A stretch of DNA of 64,000 nucleotides. Origin: Thermothelomyces thermophilus ATCC 42464. Its lineage: Eukaryota; Ascomycota; Sordariomycetes; Sordariales; Chaetomiaceae. The translations under genes and the position numbers were made by a program. Under the pieces are notes generated by a model. The model ran no database searches. It saw only the letters and a program-made list of their open reading frames with translations, and had not been told where the DNA came from. The stretch is taken from positions 3,090,001 to 3,154,000 of the forward strand of contig NC_016478.1 of NCBI RefSeq assembly GCF_000226095.1. The letters are read 5' to 3'. Positions 24,971 through 37,808 of this stretch are shown here, piece after piece; the stretch's first letter is position 1; every line of letters begins with the position of its first letter.

Positions 24971-26114
24971 GGTGTGGAAGAGAAAGTCTTGTCAATCCAT
25001 CAACGACTCTCGGAGACCGAAGAGGGGTCAATTGACACCTTGCCGATGGGGCAGCCCAAGAGGTGCGCGGTTGGTTGCCGAACTGACGGTCGCATAGCAT
25101 CGGCAGAGCTGCACAGGTGGGGAAGCTCGGTGCACGTGACGCTGGCGATGTCCGGATTACCGTATGGATTCAGCAGGAACGAAAGAGTAATACGGATAGC
25201 AGTGCACCGACCCCGAAATCATGCGATTTACCCAGTACGCACTAATTAACCCATTGGTTTAATTCACACAGGCTGTGTGGACGTGGCCTGGATATAATTA
25301 GGTGTTGACTGATGACTTCCATTCGATGTTGAGCCGCTCACTCATGGTCCGTCGAATTGAGAACATCCCTGGTCTTAATTAGGGATCTCGGAGCAGAGGG
25401 TCTATTAATATTAATTATAAGCGACCTCTTCAACCGCATCTTGAGAATTGAGATGCACGGGTAGTCGGTATTTTCAAGACTCTGAATGCTCTATCAAGAT
25501 CGTAGTGCTCGTCACCTATCAGGGCGACCATGACGGCCTGTAGCTATTAATTACCTGCGAAAAGGTTGCCATGGCCCATCATCGAGGAGCGAGGTGAATG
25601 AAATACCTTGTTCCTTGGGACTTTGTGGACCAGAAGGAAGGCTCAGGTACCAGGTTTGAGGTTGTGAAGATTGATATGTCTGGACTGTGCTGTGAGTAAT
25701 TAATCCTCACACCTACCAGGTTGGCCTCTTAGAAGCAACATTCAGACGAAGCAAAGCGACAGTGTAATTATTAATTAATGGATCCACGGAAATAAATTAT
25801 ACCTTGGGTGGCGAGGCTCTTCTAACCATCGTTTCAACAACCTGAATGGTAATATCTATGGTAATACTCTTTATGCTATCGATGAAGATCCAAAAGAACA
25901 TAAAAGACATTGGCTCCAATCTCAGATAATCGAGGCTCCGGAAGACTTTTTGCAGTAAAACAAACAGTCTCAAAGCATATCATGGAAGGAAGGAAAACGA
26001 GACCTCCGCCAATTTTCCCTGAACAACCCCGTTCGCTCCTCTTCCCCTAGGGGTCCTCCACGCCGTCCTGTATTTTCCGTTTCCGGGTAGTAATTACTTT
26101 CCACCCACCACGAT
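24971..26114. other. AT-rich intergenic spacer
   Basis: From about 25230 to 26110 the base composition drops sharply in GC relative to the neighbours, with repeated TTAATTA/ATTAATTA words (25297, 25378, 25404, 25545, 25697, 25767). No coding frame. It may be an old decayed insertion, possibly altered by repeat-induced point mutation, but no family can be named. Confidence 0.5.
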
Positions 26115-29100
26115 TCATGAAGTTCTGATAATAACAGGCGCCGCCGTCTTTTTCATTCCTTCGCCCTCCTTACTACCTTCTCCATCTTCTAGCCCCCCTT
26201 CCTCTTTCTTCTCTTCCTTTTCCTCCTCATCGTCCTGCCCGTTCTCCTCTCCAAACGGAGTCTTGTGCTCAAACTCCAAGAACCCCTGCAGCACCACCAG
26301 CTCGTCCCGGTACGCCATCGCCACCGTCGTCTTGGACACCACCCGCGCCATCGGCTCCGCCCCGCCCGTCTGCCAAACCGACGGGATGAAGAAGTGCCGC
26401 ACGTACGACTTGCTCGCCGCCAGGTTCTTGAGCCCGATCGAGCACACCCACCCGCGCCCGCTCAGGAAATACAGGCTCGACCGGTGCACCCCCAGGACCG
26501 ACTTGACCTGCGACGCCAGCCGCCGGGTCACGCACTGCGCCGCGATACTCGTCGTCTCGGCTGGGTCGCTGAGCTGGGAGAGGTCTAGCGTGAGGAAGCC
26601 TGTGTTTGAGGAGGAGGAGGAGGAGGAGGAAAGGCGCGGGAGCGGGACGGCTTGCGCGAGTATGGATGACCCGGGTCGGAAGTGCCAGTCATTTGTCAGG
26701 GCTGAGGGGGCCGAGGCGAGTTCCGGCGGGAGGACGACAGAGATACCCTGCTCGGGTGTCTCGCGGGTGAGGTCCTTCCAGCGGAAGATGTGGAGGACTG
26801 CGCTATCGTTTTGGAAGAGCAGGAGGCGCTCGGGGTCCGTGGGGTGCCGCAGCCAGCGCGCTTTGTTCGAGGAGTTTGCCGACTGGATGGTGCAGCTTGC
26901 CTCGCCCGGGAGATGCAGTTCCTCTCCGGATGCCGTCACGACGAGGAACGCGGATGCGTCGGGGCTGATGAGAGCCTGGACGACCGTATCTGACGCCCGG
27001 AAGTCGAGGATGTGCTCGACACTCCGCAGCTGGGCTTGCTGCTGCTGCTTCTGCACCGCCGTGGTCGCCGTCGCCGACGTCGGCAGGCTCACCCTCGTGA
27101 CGACGCACCGTCGCGAGGCGTCGACGCTGAAGAGGACCTGCTTCTGCGCGTTCCACTCGAGGTGGCGGACGTCAACCATGCGGGCGTGGAATTGAAACTC
27201 GGCACACACCTTGCCGGAGCTGACATCGTGTACAGTGATGGAACCTTCCTCGCGTCCGCAAAAGACAAAGTTGGAGTCTCCCGCCTGCGTCATGACGGTG
27301 ATGGCCTTGCTGCCCTCGAACGTCCGCGTGCAGATCAGGTTGGACGCGGGCATCAGGTAGTCGTCCGCCTCCTCGCTCGAGCTGTCGTCGGCAAGGTTTT
27401 TCTTGATGAGCACCGCCGGCTCCCAGACGTTGCAGTTGTTGCCCCTGAGATCAAAGAGCCGCAGGCTGTTGGAGGCGAACACGATGCCCATGATGCGCTC
27501 CTCGAGAGAATGGATCCGGCACAGCAGCCGCAGGCCGTCAAAGGCAAAGAGCGAGATGACGCACTCGCTGTCGCCCGCGGCCAGCGTGTGCCCGTCGGGC
27601 GACGCCGCGAGCATGTGCGCGTTCAGATGGTACGCGTGCTTCTGCTGCAGCGTCCACGGGTCGAGCGTCACGAGGTCCCCGTCCTGGTACGCCACCGCCA
27701 TCAGGTTCTGCTCGGGGTTCTCGTTGAACGCGACATCCAGCACCTGCGGCGGCAGCCCCCCGTCCTCGTAGCCCTCCTTCTCGAATGCCTCGACCTTCTC
27801 GCCGCTCTCGTAGTACGATAGCTGCAGGTGCGAGCTCCGGTACGCGATGGCCGCGATTCCCAGCATCGGGCTGATCCGGATCAGCGTCGGCATCGTCCGC
27901 TTCTGCTGGTTCTTGCGCTCCACGCCGCCGCCGTGGTCCGAATCCGAGTCCGACGACGACGACGACGACGAAGACGAGCTGTCCTCCCCTAGGATCTCCA
28001 GCGCATCTAACCTCGCCCCGTCCCTTGCCCGGTACACGTGCACCTCACCGTTCCGTAGCGGCACGTACACCTTGGAGTCGTCGGGACTGAACCGGAACGA
28101 GAGCGGCTGCTCCGGCACCGCCGCGGCCCACAGCAGCACCTGCTTCGGACCCCAGATCTTGAGCGTCTTCAGCCCGCCCGAAATCAATATTCCCGTGAGG
28201 TTTCCGTTGGCCAGCCTCCGCACGGGCTCGCCGTGGTGTACCGTGTTCAGCAGCTCAAACGTACTCTGCCGGTAGACCTTGATGGCGCCGTCGCCCAGGC
28301 CGACCGCGAAGAACTGGTCGGCACAGGCGATAGACATGACGCGTGACGAGAAGGCGAAGGAGCTCAGGCGCTCGTCCCAGTCGTTGTTGAACGTGCAGAG
28401 GACCTTCTGCCTGGGGAACTGCTGGCGCGCAAACTTCCAGTGGATAAGGCTTGACCTGGGGCAGAGCAGCGGGATTAGCGAGTAGATGCTGGACGGCATG
28501 TTGACGAGGTTGGGGCCGTAGATGGCCGAGAGGCGCATGAGGTCGTCGACGAAGCGGACGGTGAGCTGGTAGTCGGCGTTGAGCGGGGAGGATGTGGCGA
28601 CCTGGCGGGAGAGATACGTTTTGAGGTTCTGGATAGTGCGGGTGATGAGGGAGAGGCGGCCGGTCTTGGCGACGCGCTCGATCCAGGTCAGCACGTTGGA
28701 AGAGACAAAGGTGCCGAGGAGCGGGAGGAGGTCGAGGGTGGATTCGGATGGGGAGCAGTGCGCGAGGTGATAGGAGAAGTTGGTGGCCGCGTAGTCGTCG
28801 AAGGCGGCGGAGCTGTTGCTGCTGGGGTCGGCTTTGGAGGAAACAGCCGGAGCACGGCGCGTGCGAGGGGGGCTGAAGTTGCGGCCGTTAAGGTGCTGAA
28901 GGCAGAGTTCGGCAATGCGCGCGTGAGACCACGACCGCGGGATGTAATAATCGGATTGCTCGCCGGTGAGGAACTCCTTGACGGTTTGGTGCATGACCTG
29001 AACGAGATTGTTGTCAACCGTGATGAGGTTGCCACAGATTTGCGAGAACCTGTCCGAGGTGCGCAGGGTCTGGTTGATGTCTAGGCGAACCACCTCTCGC

Positions 29101-31567
29101 AGCTCTTCGGTCGTCAGAGGTTTCCGGGCGCAGACGACCCACTTGAGAATACAGTGGGCGAGGTCTGCGTTTGGGGACTCGATGATGCTCTCGAGGATCC
29201 CGTTGTACATGCCACTCATCTCGGAGGGTACCTGGTCGAGGGTCTTGCGCATGGCCTCAATGCTGTGGGCCTCGTCGAGCCTCGTCATGATGAGGGATGC
29301 CCAGAGGAAGATTCCGTTTGATTTCTCGATAATCTCGGCCACCAGATCGCCGTCATCTTCGTTGAACTCCTCGATGATGCTGGGTGACAGCCTGGACCTG
29401 ACAAAGGCATCGATGTCTCTGAGCGACTCTGCCTGACCAGTGTGCAGTTCCACTCTCATAATCTTCTCCTGGTTCAGCAGCCTCTCAACATGACCGCTGG
29501 GACGGCTGGTGATGAAAATTCTGAGCGGAACTGTCGGCTCGATTCTTGAGAACATGGACATCAGCGTGCCCAGGAGCCGTGGCTGGCACTCGTCCAGGGC
29601 GTCAATGACCCAGTACTGGGGCTGTGAGAGGGCCATCTTGAAGATGCGTCCTAGAAAAATGTTGTTCCATACCATGACATGGTCGCTATGACTGTCGATG
29701 GTTTCGCCCTCTTCCATCATGGCCAGGAAGGTGTGGCGAATCTGGAAGTTGGACTCGGCCATTTGTAGTGCTATGGACAGGAGAAACTGCGTGAGAGTCG
29801 GCTTTTCATTGCTTTTGAAGAAGAAGTAGGCGCAGTCGAGGTTGTAGGACTGAAGGTACTTGATGACATGCCCCGAGGCAACGGATTTGCCGGATCCCGG
29901 AGGACCGTTGAGCCACAAAAACCGAGGCGTTGGCTTGAATGGGCCGGAAGTGATGGCCTTGACGGTGGCGTCAGGGTCACCGGGGTCACACTCTAGCCAG
30001 TCGTGGAAGGCTTCGTGGGAGGTCAGCCACTCGCAAGAGCCCGTGTGGAGTTTGTCGAGCATTCGAATGAAGTCGCCGTCTGGGCGCTCGGCCACATCAA
30101 AGGCCTGGGCGATCTGCTTCATCTGGGAGCGGTGGTTCTCGAACTTATCCGCGGCAACTGCCTTTCTGTCAGGGCACGATGGTAAACAAACATGGGCTTT
30201 TCGACTTACAGCTCTTCTCAATTTCCTCGATCGTCGTGTTGAAGCAGCGGAGCAGGATGTTGTAGTTCGGATCGTCCACCGAATCAAATTTGACCAGGCG
30301 TCGGTGGTTGGCCTGCAGATACTGGGTGTGTTCGCCAGGAAGCCCTGTGCAATGGTTAGCATCGTTAGATGGATGAAGGACCGGTGGGATCGTACCCATG
30401 ACGGCCGACTCTTTCTCAACAATCATGGTGCTGGTCGGGCCCGTGGAGGTTGGAAGCCCTTCAAAGAAGGACCAGATATGCACATCATTGCATACGTGCC
30501 GGAACTCATCGTTGATGGCCTGTCTCGTCAGCGTTTTCAACCTGGGTCACCTCCTCCGTCGTACGGTGTTGTCGAACGTACCTGGAGCGTTCCAGAGCGG
30601 GGGATTAGCTCCTTGACGAATGCCTTCGACCCAGAGCCTATCGACATGGAAATCAAGGCAGTCACAAAAGCACTCGAATCGGCCCCACGATGCGGGGTAC
30701 CAAGAAAATACAAACTATGGATCCTGCTTGCGATGTCCGCGTAGAGGGGGTCTCTTCTCGCGAGCAAGTAGGCCTACACCCGTGTTAGCCAGCATCTACT
30801 CCCCTTCTAGTTGGGAGCCGTTCCTGCGACCCACTTTTTTCACTACCAAACCCCCCATGCTATGGGCAATGAGAACAATGGGAGTCTAGTCAAATGATGG
30901 TTAATATATAATAGTAGATAGTGAGGGAGGAGCAGTCGGGGTACTTACGTTGCCATTCTTTTTCAGGTGTGGCGAGTTGTACAGATCTGCCAGCAGAGCT
31001 TGACCGAAATCATGAATTGTCAGGGTGCTCTGCTGCGACTTTGTCCAGTCCGAGTCGTAGCCAAACGTGTGAATGCGCACGTGTCGGAAGCCGGGCTCGG
31101 ATGGCAACCATTCTTTCGGCCAGAATGTGGAAGGGTCCGAAGTGGCGCTCCATGACCTCCTCGAGCCGCCATTCAAGCCATGGACCTAGGGTTATTAGTG
31201 CCATTGTTCGATCGGGTGGATGGGAGTTACTCACAAAGACGAAATCAATTCGAGGTTCCGAGGGTTCGTGCAGGAGCGTCAGACCCAGAGCTCCTTTTGA
31301 GCCGTCTGGTGACTGGGAACTCTTGGAACGAGCCGGGGACGTTGCTCGCCTAAGACTCTGCAGCCTGCCTCGGAACCTGCCCGGTGATGGCTGACGGACT
31401 TGGTCGACTGGTACGGTGAGAGTAGACACACTGATTTTGGTCCTGTCTGCCGAGTCCCATGTATCTATGGGTTGGAATGTTTGCGCCTGCTGCTGGTCAG
31501 ATCGTGTTCATTTGTTCAACCAGACACAAAGCCGTCCTCAATCACCTACTCGAAGTGCCACAGACAT
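26115..31567 (-). CDS. NLR-type STAND protein: SesB-like lipase, NACHT, beta-propeller
   Basis: Fungal NOD-like receptor, a class involved in non-self recognition and regulated cell death. Eight exons, all phase-consistent: 31550-31567 (tentative), 31235-31492, 30949-31185, 30835-30885, 30582-30773, 30396-30519, 30210-30344 and 26115-30157; about 1685 residues. Domains: an alpha/beta-hydrolase of SesB/PGAP1 type (about 70-310) with DFVFVHGL, the nucleophile motif IAHSMGGLVV (Ser180), YFLGTPHRGAD and the likely catalytic His307 in QANHRRLVKF; a NACHT NTPase with P-loop LNGPPGSGKS near residue 422 and Walker B WVIDALDE near 522; helical NACHT-associated region; then WD-like repeats from about 920 to 1640, interrupted by a Ser/Asp run. 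All catalytic motifs look intact. The first exon is uncertain: an alternative 5' exon could come from the 179-codon frame at 31747-32286. Repeats in the propeller are diverged, unlike the near-identical WD repeats of HET-E-type genes. Confidence 0.88.
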
Positions 31568-31746
31568 CTCTCCTCGGTGCCGCTCGCTCGCTGATGGGTA
31601 GTCAAGGAGCAAGTTTGCTGCGCTACTACGGAAGAGACGTCATAGGACAATGACAAGCCACCGTTGACTCGTTCGATGGCGTGGCAATTGTGCGAATCGA
31701 TGAAAAGGATAATAACAGCCCTCTAAAGTTGGATGAGAAGACTAGT

Positions 31747-32286
31747 TCAGGAGGGGGACAATCTTGATGAAAACCGAGGAACCACTGAACATGGAACCGG
31801 GGGCTTGGAAAGTTTTACATGATTGTCCCCTAGATGAGGCGGGGAACGAAAGAGGAGGCCAAGGGCGGCTGCCGCCCAGTCGTCCTGGCTGTGGCCGATA
31901 CGTGCCTGGATCTTTTTGTTTGAGGCCATCTCGCTGTGGAGAGTCTGGGGTTCGTCAGGCTGTGGCGACCGTGGCCTAATATGGTTCGATATCGTCTTTT
32001 CCTCTCCTGCTGCTCCGTTTCGGGGTTGGAGAAGGGCTACATACGGGTCGATGGGTGTGGTCTCGTCGAAATCGGATGCGTCAGGACCGGATCTTGAAAC
32101 GGTCGCCAGTTCCGGACCTGACAGCTTCGGAACTGCGCCGGCGGGTCTGCTAACTCGATGACTTTGCCGCGGCCGCTGCTGGAAACCCATGGAAAATGCG
32201 CTTGCGTCCGACACTGTGGAGAGATTAGATGATGGCAAGCGATTCACAGATCCACAGTGAATCTCTGGTGATGCTTGCGGGTGCAT
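31747..32286 (-). CDS. Unrecognised 179-codon frame upstream of the NLR
   Basis: Open frame from the ATG at 32286, same strand as and 180 bp before the tentative NLR start. The product is Ser/Pro-rich with a more ordered-looking C-terminal part (MASNKKIQARIGHSQDDWAA, then ALGLLF). No domain is recognised. It could be a separate small gene, part of the NLR leader, or a true 5' exon of the NLR: a possible donor (GTAAAA after codons for GDNH, near 31825) is in phase with the NLR exon starting at 31492, though the intron would be about 330 bp. It may also be non-coding. Confidence 0.25.
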   Translation of the reverse strand: MHPQASPEIHCGSVNRLPSSNLSTVSDASAFSMGFQQRPRQSHRVSRPAGAVPKLSGPELATVSRSGPDASDFDETTPIDPYVALLQPRNGAAGEEKTISNHIRPRSPQPDEPQTLHSEMASNKKIQARIGHSQDDWAAAALGLLFRSPPHLGDNHVKLSKPPVPCSVVPRFSSRLSPS

Positions 32287-32982
32287 ATTGTGAGTGAGAT
32301 TTCAATTTGTTACGGAAAAGCCTGGCGTGGTTCGGGAACATAATCGATCTTGAAGGGCGGCCAAGGTTCCCGCATCGATGGTTCCACTTAGTAATACCAA
32401 AACAGTAACTAATTAATTACTGCATGAATGAACCACACAACTCCTTCCTCCTTGGTGATTCAGGCTCTCGGGGCACAATCGAACGAAGACGATTACGGCT
32501 TTGGACAGCTTATTTTCATCAAGCCTTAACAAGGGTATTTGTTCTTTGAATTTATTTTAATTCACCTTTCTGCGTCTTCACATTTCTCGTGGTCCATGGA
32601 GACGAATAACAATGGCGCAGACATTGTTCGTTGTTCGTCCGGTGGCTGTTGTCGGTTTGCAACTTGAAACCAACAACCGAGCTTACTACAAGTGATCAGT
32701 GTTAGGGCGACCCGAATACAGGTTGATTGCCCGAAACAAGACACTCAATTGGCCGCCGTCTTAACTTCCCACCGGGTCCGGACTCCAACGGCCCGGCCGC
32801 AAACGGCACAGCGGCACTTGGATGTTTTGCTGTGCCGCCACAACAGGAACAACAGGCAGAACAAGCAGAGCTACTACTCCACCCTTAAATGTCATGGAGC
32901 TTACTGAGATCTCGCCGGTTCCATCCCCTTCTCTTTGCACCTTGTTGGGACTGGATTACAGGACGCCGATACTGAGCCCACC
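32287..32982. other. Intergenic spacer before the fructosamine-kinase gene
   Basis: About 0.7 kb, AT-richer than its neighbours around 32390-32560. No frame worth reporting. It is the divergent promoter region of the NLR side and the kinase gene. Confidence 0.5.
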
Positions 32983-34195
32983 ATGGCCACCGACGTGAGG
33001 GATGTGGACCAGAAGCAGAAGCTTGACGAGAACCTCCTAGCCGGTAAGTTCATTCCGTATCGAGTCTGACACACAATAAGAAGCACTAACTTGCTCGCCG
33101 AAGCCCTCCCGAAAGGAGGCGAGGTGGTTTCCGTCACGCCCTCCGGTATGAGCGACTACTGCAACACCTACAGGATCGAGGTTAGGCTCCCCGACGGCAG
33201 CTCCCAGGTGTTCTTTGAAAAGGAAGGATCAGGAGAGGAGGGTTACGGCTGCGTGCAGTCTGCCTGGATGTCCGAAAACGCCACCTACGAGTTTATTCCG
33301 GAGCATGTGCCGCGTCCGGTCGCCACGGGCACGTACAAGTCCCGTCCAGACAAGCACTTTTTCCTCGCCGAGTTCGTTGAGATGATTGAGGACGATATCC
33401 CTCGCGAGGAGTCCTACATGAAGGCCCTTGCCGCCCTGCACAGTCGCAGCATGGGCAAATCGCCGACTGGCAAGTTCGGTTTCCCTGTCAATACGCGTTT
33501 TGGCAACATCGAGCAGGACAACACCTGGTCGGAAAGCTGGGAAGAGTTCTGGACGAGACAGATGAGGGATTTCCTTGACAAGGAGGACGCTGCCCACAAC
33601 GGGGAGCCGCACGAGGAGCTCGAGAGGCTGCGCCCGCTGTTTTTTGAGAAGGTGTTGCCTCGGTACTTGCGTCCACTGGAGAGCGACGGCCGCTCGGTCA
33701 CGCCGTGCTTGATCCACGCAGATCTTTGGCCCGGCAATGTCAAGTACCAGAGCGACGGCGAGACCGTGTGCGTGTATGACGCCTGTGCCATGTGGGCTCA
33801 TAATGAGGGTGCGTGCGGCCGTTGACCTCGATTGATCTCTTAGCCAGCTGACCCGATCGAGCAGTCGATCTCGGTGTCATTCGAAACCCGAGGTACCCCC
33901 TCGGCAAGCCGTACCTAAAGGAGTACTGGAAGCATGTTCCGATTTCTGAGCCGGAGGAAGACGTCGATAGCCGGAACACCCTCTACATGCTCCGGTGCCA
34001 AATCTTGTTGTCGACCCTTTACCCGCATGATCCCAAGTTGCGGGAGATGTAAGTGCCCTTTTTCAGAGTTCAAGTGTTGTTAAGAGACTAACATAACCCA
34101 GTTTCGTCAGTAACATGCGACTTCTAGTAGAGCGTGTGCTGGAGGAAGAGGCTGCAAAAAACAGCCCTCCGGGACTGGCCCAATCTCATCTGTAA
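32983..34195 (+). CDS. Fructosamine-3-kinase family protein
   Basis: Kinase-fold protein of the fructosamine/ketosamine-3-kinase family, which phosphorylates Amadori products on glycated proteins and so allows deglycation. Four exons: 32983-33043, 33104-33808, 33865-34048 and 34102-34195; 347 residues with exact phases. Seen: an N-lobe strand pair (TYRIEVRLPDGSSQVFFEKE), AEFVEMIEDDIP as hinge, the catalytic-loop motif CLIHADLWPGNVK (HxDLxxxN) and a metal-binding VYDACAMWAHNEVDLGVIRN split by an intron. The C-terminal block GKPYLKEYWKHVPISEPEEDVDSRNTLYML is typical of the fungal branch. Branch sites CACTAAC (33084) and GACTAAC (34086) support the introns. No signal peptide, so cytosolic. Substrate not determinable. 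Confidence 0.92.
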
Positions 34196-34221
34196 GCCAT
34201 AATGACCTCTTTGGCGGCAAT

Positions 34222-34223
<2 letters not shown>

Positions 34224-34259
<36 letters not shown>
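34224..34259 (+). repeat. 36-nt poly(T) tract
   Basis: Uninterrupted T run about 30 bp downstream of the fructosamine-kinase stop codon, in its 3' flank. Confidence 0.9.
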
Positions 34260-34260
<1 letters not shown>

Positions 34261-35079
34261 TTAGCTGTTATACCTTGAGAAGAGAAGGAGAACCGGATAT
34301 ACTTTGAGCTCTGGGAGAGATATTAATTCGAGGGCGAAACTCTCCTTCCTGCCAACGATTGAACAATACCCAATTCAAGCGGGTCAGAGTCAGCTCATAC
34401 GGGCCGAGTGCCTGTTTCTTGACGTTATGGCTGCAAGCCACGAAGACGGTTCATGCAACGGTCCGCTCGATAGTTCCCGTAGTAGCCCGGACCGTGCATT
34501 GACTCAGACTCGCAGTGTGTGGCCGCCGGGCCATTCTGAAACTGGGAAAGTTAACGCAAGGGGTGCATCCGATTCTGCAAGTTCTGTTCCGTACTGTGAT
34601 AATTACAGCAATGTACTCAGAAGTACCACTGTTGGGTTCGGGTAGCATGTCCGAGGTCGCAGCTAGAACATGCAGCTTCCCATTCCGCCATGCATATACC
34701 GCTGCAGGTGTCAAAGTTTGTCAACGGGATTAGTGATGTGATTTATCTGACCAACCTTTACATCGCTTGATCACATCGTCCTGGGATGTGGTGGTGCCGC
34801 ATGCGCCGCCCGAAACGGCGGAGCCAACACCCAAACACCAAACGCATCCCGCGATCGGCCAACCGCTCATGTAATAATAACACCAGTGTACCTATTCTGC
34901 AATGTTCTCAACCTCGGACTGGATGATTTTGTTTTTTTGGTTCAAAGCACAGTAATCTCACAAGGAGCGCTCCCAGCCGAAGCGTCCCGCGAACCCGAGT
35001 TTTGATATGCCCCTGACCATAGGCCGCCCGATTCCGCGAACGCCTGTGGTGAATAATTATATTCCGTACATTGCCCAAA
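34260..35079. other. Intergenic spacer, no gene seen
   Basis: About 0.8 kb between the kinase and transporter genes. Frames are short and unremarkable; it presumably contains the transporter promoter. Confidence 0.5.
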
Positions 35080-35905
35080 ATGGCAACAGGAATCCCGTCA
35101 CAGGCCTCACTCGGGACCTCGGTTCTGAATTCGCGACCCTCAACCGGTCCAGGGGTCGTTGAGTCATTTACCTCCTCGTTAGCGTCAGATCTCACCACTG
35201 CGACCGAGAAGCAGCCGCAGCCGCAGCCGCAGCAGCAGCAGCAGCAGCAAGAACAACCGCCGCCCCCAGCACTCACAATATCACCGGCTACACCGTCCAT
35301 AATTGGCAGCGCTACTCGCTCATCCCCAGACGTTGATGGCGAACGTCCATGCACCGCAACCAAGAATTACGCTCCAGGAGCGAGACCTGGGCCGGAAGAG
35401 GTGGGCGAGGAGAACGAGAAGGAGAAGGAGAAGGAGAAGCAAAGGGCCAAAACGGAGGGGGAGGGGGGCATGATCAATAATAATAACGACGACGACCCGC
35501 CCTTCTCGACGTTCACGCGGGCGCAAAAGACGCTCGTGGTGCTGGCCGCCTCGCTGGCCGCGCTCTTCTCGACGCTGTCCTCCTTCATCTACTACCCGGC
35601 GCTGACGCGCGTGGCCGAGGACCTGGGCGTGTCGCTGATGCTGGTCCAGCTGACCGTCACGTCGTACCTGGTCGTCGCCGGCGTCGCGCCCGCCTTCGTG
35701 GGCGACATGGCCGACCGCGGCGGCCGCCGGCCCGTCTACGCCCTCATGTTCGCCCTCGCCGTCGGCGCCAACGTCGGCATCGCGCTCGTCCGCCGCTGGG
35801 CCGGCCTGCTCGTGCTGAGGATGATGCAGAGCGCGGGGAGCAGCGGTGAGTTTTTTTTTCCTTTTCTTGTCCTCATTCCGTGGCTTACTTCTTTGTTTGA
35901 TTCTC

Positions 35906-35936
<31 letters not shown>

Positions 35937-37447
35937 GATGATGATAAGCTACCGAGCGGGCCCTTCCGTGGATACCTCAAGCTGGGGCTGTCCAGTTCAC
36001 GGAGACGACAAAATGAATTAGAGGTTATGTATACGTAGCAAAGGAAGCTAATCCGGTTACCCTAATAGGGATGTACGGCGCTGCGTACGGGGTTATTGCG
36101 GACATTGCGACGATTGATGAGAGGGGCTCCTTCGTTGGGGTGCTGCTTCTTATGTCAGTGTGACTGTGACAAGATCCCCGAGAACAGGAAGAGAATTGCC
36201 GGAACTGACAGCCACCAGGACCGACTTTGCCACGAGCTTGGGACCCGTCATTGGCGGTGGCCTGACCCAGGCCTTTGGCTGGCGTGCGATCTTTTGGTTC
36301 CTGGCCATCCTCACAGGATCGCACTTTGTTATCATGCTGTTGTTCTTTCCGGAAACTCAGCGGAAGATCGTGGGGAACGGCAGTATCGAGCCTAGAGGGC
36401 TCATCTACCAGACCGTCTTTTCGCTTATTCGGAGGCGAAGAAGGTTGCGCGATACCGAGATGATGAGAGGAGGAGAGAGAGATGGTCATGAGAACAGAGC
36501 TCCCGCCAAAACCAAAACCAGGCTCCGGTTCCCGAATCCCTTGGCTTGCCTGCCTGTGCTAGCAAACAAGGGGTCACTGCTGGTCATCCTGATTACTGCC
36601 ATCAACTATGCCGTCAAGGCCGCGCTGCAGACGTCGCTCGACGCCCAAGGTTCCAAGCTTTACGGGCTCAACTCCATCCAGGCAGGGTTGGTCTACCTAC
36701 CTTCGGGGGTCGGTGGCGGTTTCGGATCGTACGGTGCCGGTACGCTAATTCCTACCCAAAACGAAGCAAACCGTGCCGAAGATCGGAAAAGCTCACGGGA
36801 TGTCAGGCAAATTTATCGACTGGAACTACCGCCGCACCGTGGACCGGCTGCGCAAGGACGAGGGAGCCGAATACGACAGGAAGTCACCCGAGTTTCCGCT
36901 CGAAAAGACGCGGCTGAGAGGGATCTACGTCTTGAGTGGGACAACAGTGGCGGGGATTATCGGATATGGCTTGACACTCAAGTTTCGTTGGGTAAGTGTT
37001 GCCTTTCGTGATGCGACAAGAAACCAGGCCTGCATTGAATAATTAACACACTCCTCAGCACATTGCTGTCATGCTCGTCATGCAGCTCTTGACGGGCACT
37101 GCAACGGCTGCCACGTTTACGGTAAGCGAATGGTCCCGGGCAGCCATACACGGCTTAATTAATAGATGGCGGGCCAGTGTGCTAACAGCGCGGTTGTTCA
37201 GCTCTGCGGGACCCTCCTGACGGACCTCAACATGAACCGGTCGGCCACCGCCCAGGCGGCCAGCAATCTCGTTCGTTGTCTGAGTGCCGGCGGGGCGGTG
37301 GCCATCTTGCAGCCAATGGTTGAGAACCTGGGACCGGCAGGGTGCTTCGCCGTCTACGCATCCATCGTTTCCCTCGGAATTCCGCTGGCTTGGGTGTTGC
37401 AGAGGTACGGGCTTGCTTGGAGAAAGGGGCAGCCAACGGCGGCTTGA
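35080..37447 (+). CDS. MFS transporter, drug:H+ antiporter (DHA1/QDR-like)
   Basis: Plasma-membrane or vacuolar exporter of the major facilitator superfamily. Six exons: 35080-35845, 36069-36153, 36219-36739, 36807-36991, 37059-37121 and 37202-37447; 621 residues, phases closing throughout. The cytosolic N-terminus (about 145 residues) is low-complexity with poly-Gln and Lys/Glu runs. Then come FSTLSSFIYYPALTRVAEDL (TM1), MFS motif A in GDMADRGGRRPVY between TM2 and TM3, GAAYGVIADIATIDERGSFV, the antiporter motif C region LGPVIGGGLTQAFGWRAIFW, and a central loop ending ETQRKIVGNGSIEPRG. The second half includes GIYVLSGTTVAG and TLLTDLNMNRSATAQAASNLVRC. The ATG at 35080 is the first in frame. 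Closest remembered relatives are QDR/FLR-like multidrug exporters; substrate unknown. Confidence 0.92.
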
Positions 37448-37808
37448 AAAAGGGGTTGACAACCCCCCCGAATATTCGCCGAAAAGATAGAGAACGCGGT
37501 TTGCGGTCCTGAGGTTGAACTAATTAATAATACGGATTGAATCGTAAATTGTGTTCGCGTTTTAGTTAAGCCAGCCTCCTCTACTAACATCAGAGAGTCT
37601 GTATTATTAAGAATAAGCCCGACACAAAACCTCAATGAAGAAAGGCCACTTGTCATGTAAACTACTGTTTCAACACCACAACTTCAACACAACGGTCCAA
37701 AAAAGGAGGGAGGGTCAGTTACAGACTCTCGCTCTTTCCGAGTGTCGTGGGCGAGAAACGCACTTTATGAAGTATAAGAAAGGCGAGGGTCGTCAACGGA
37801 ACTTGAAA

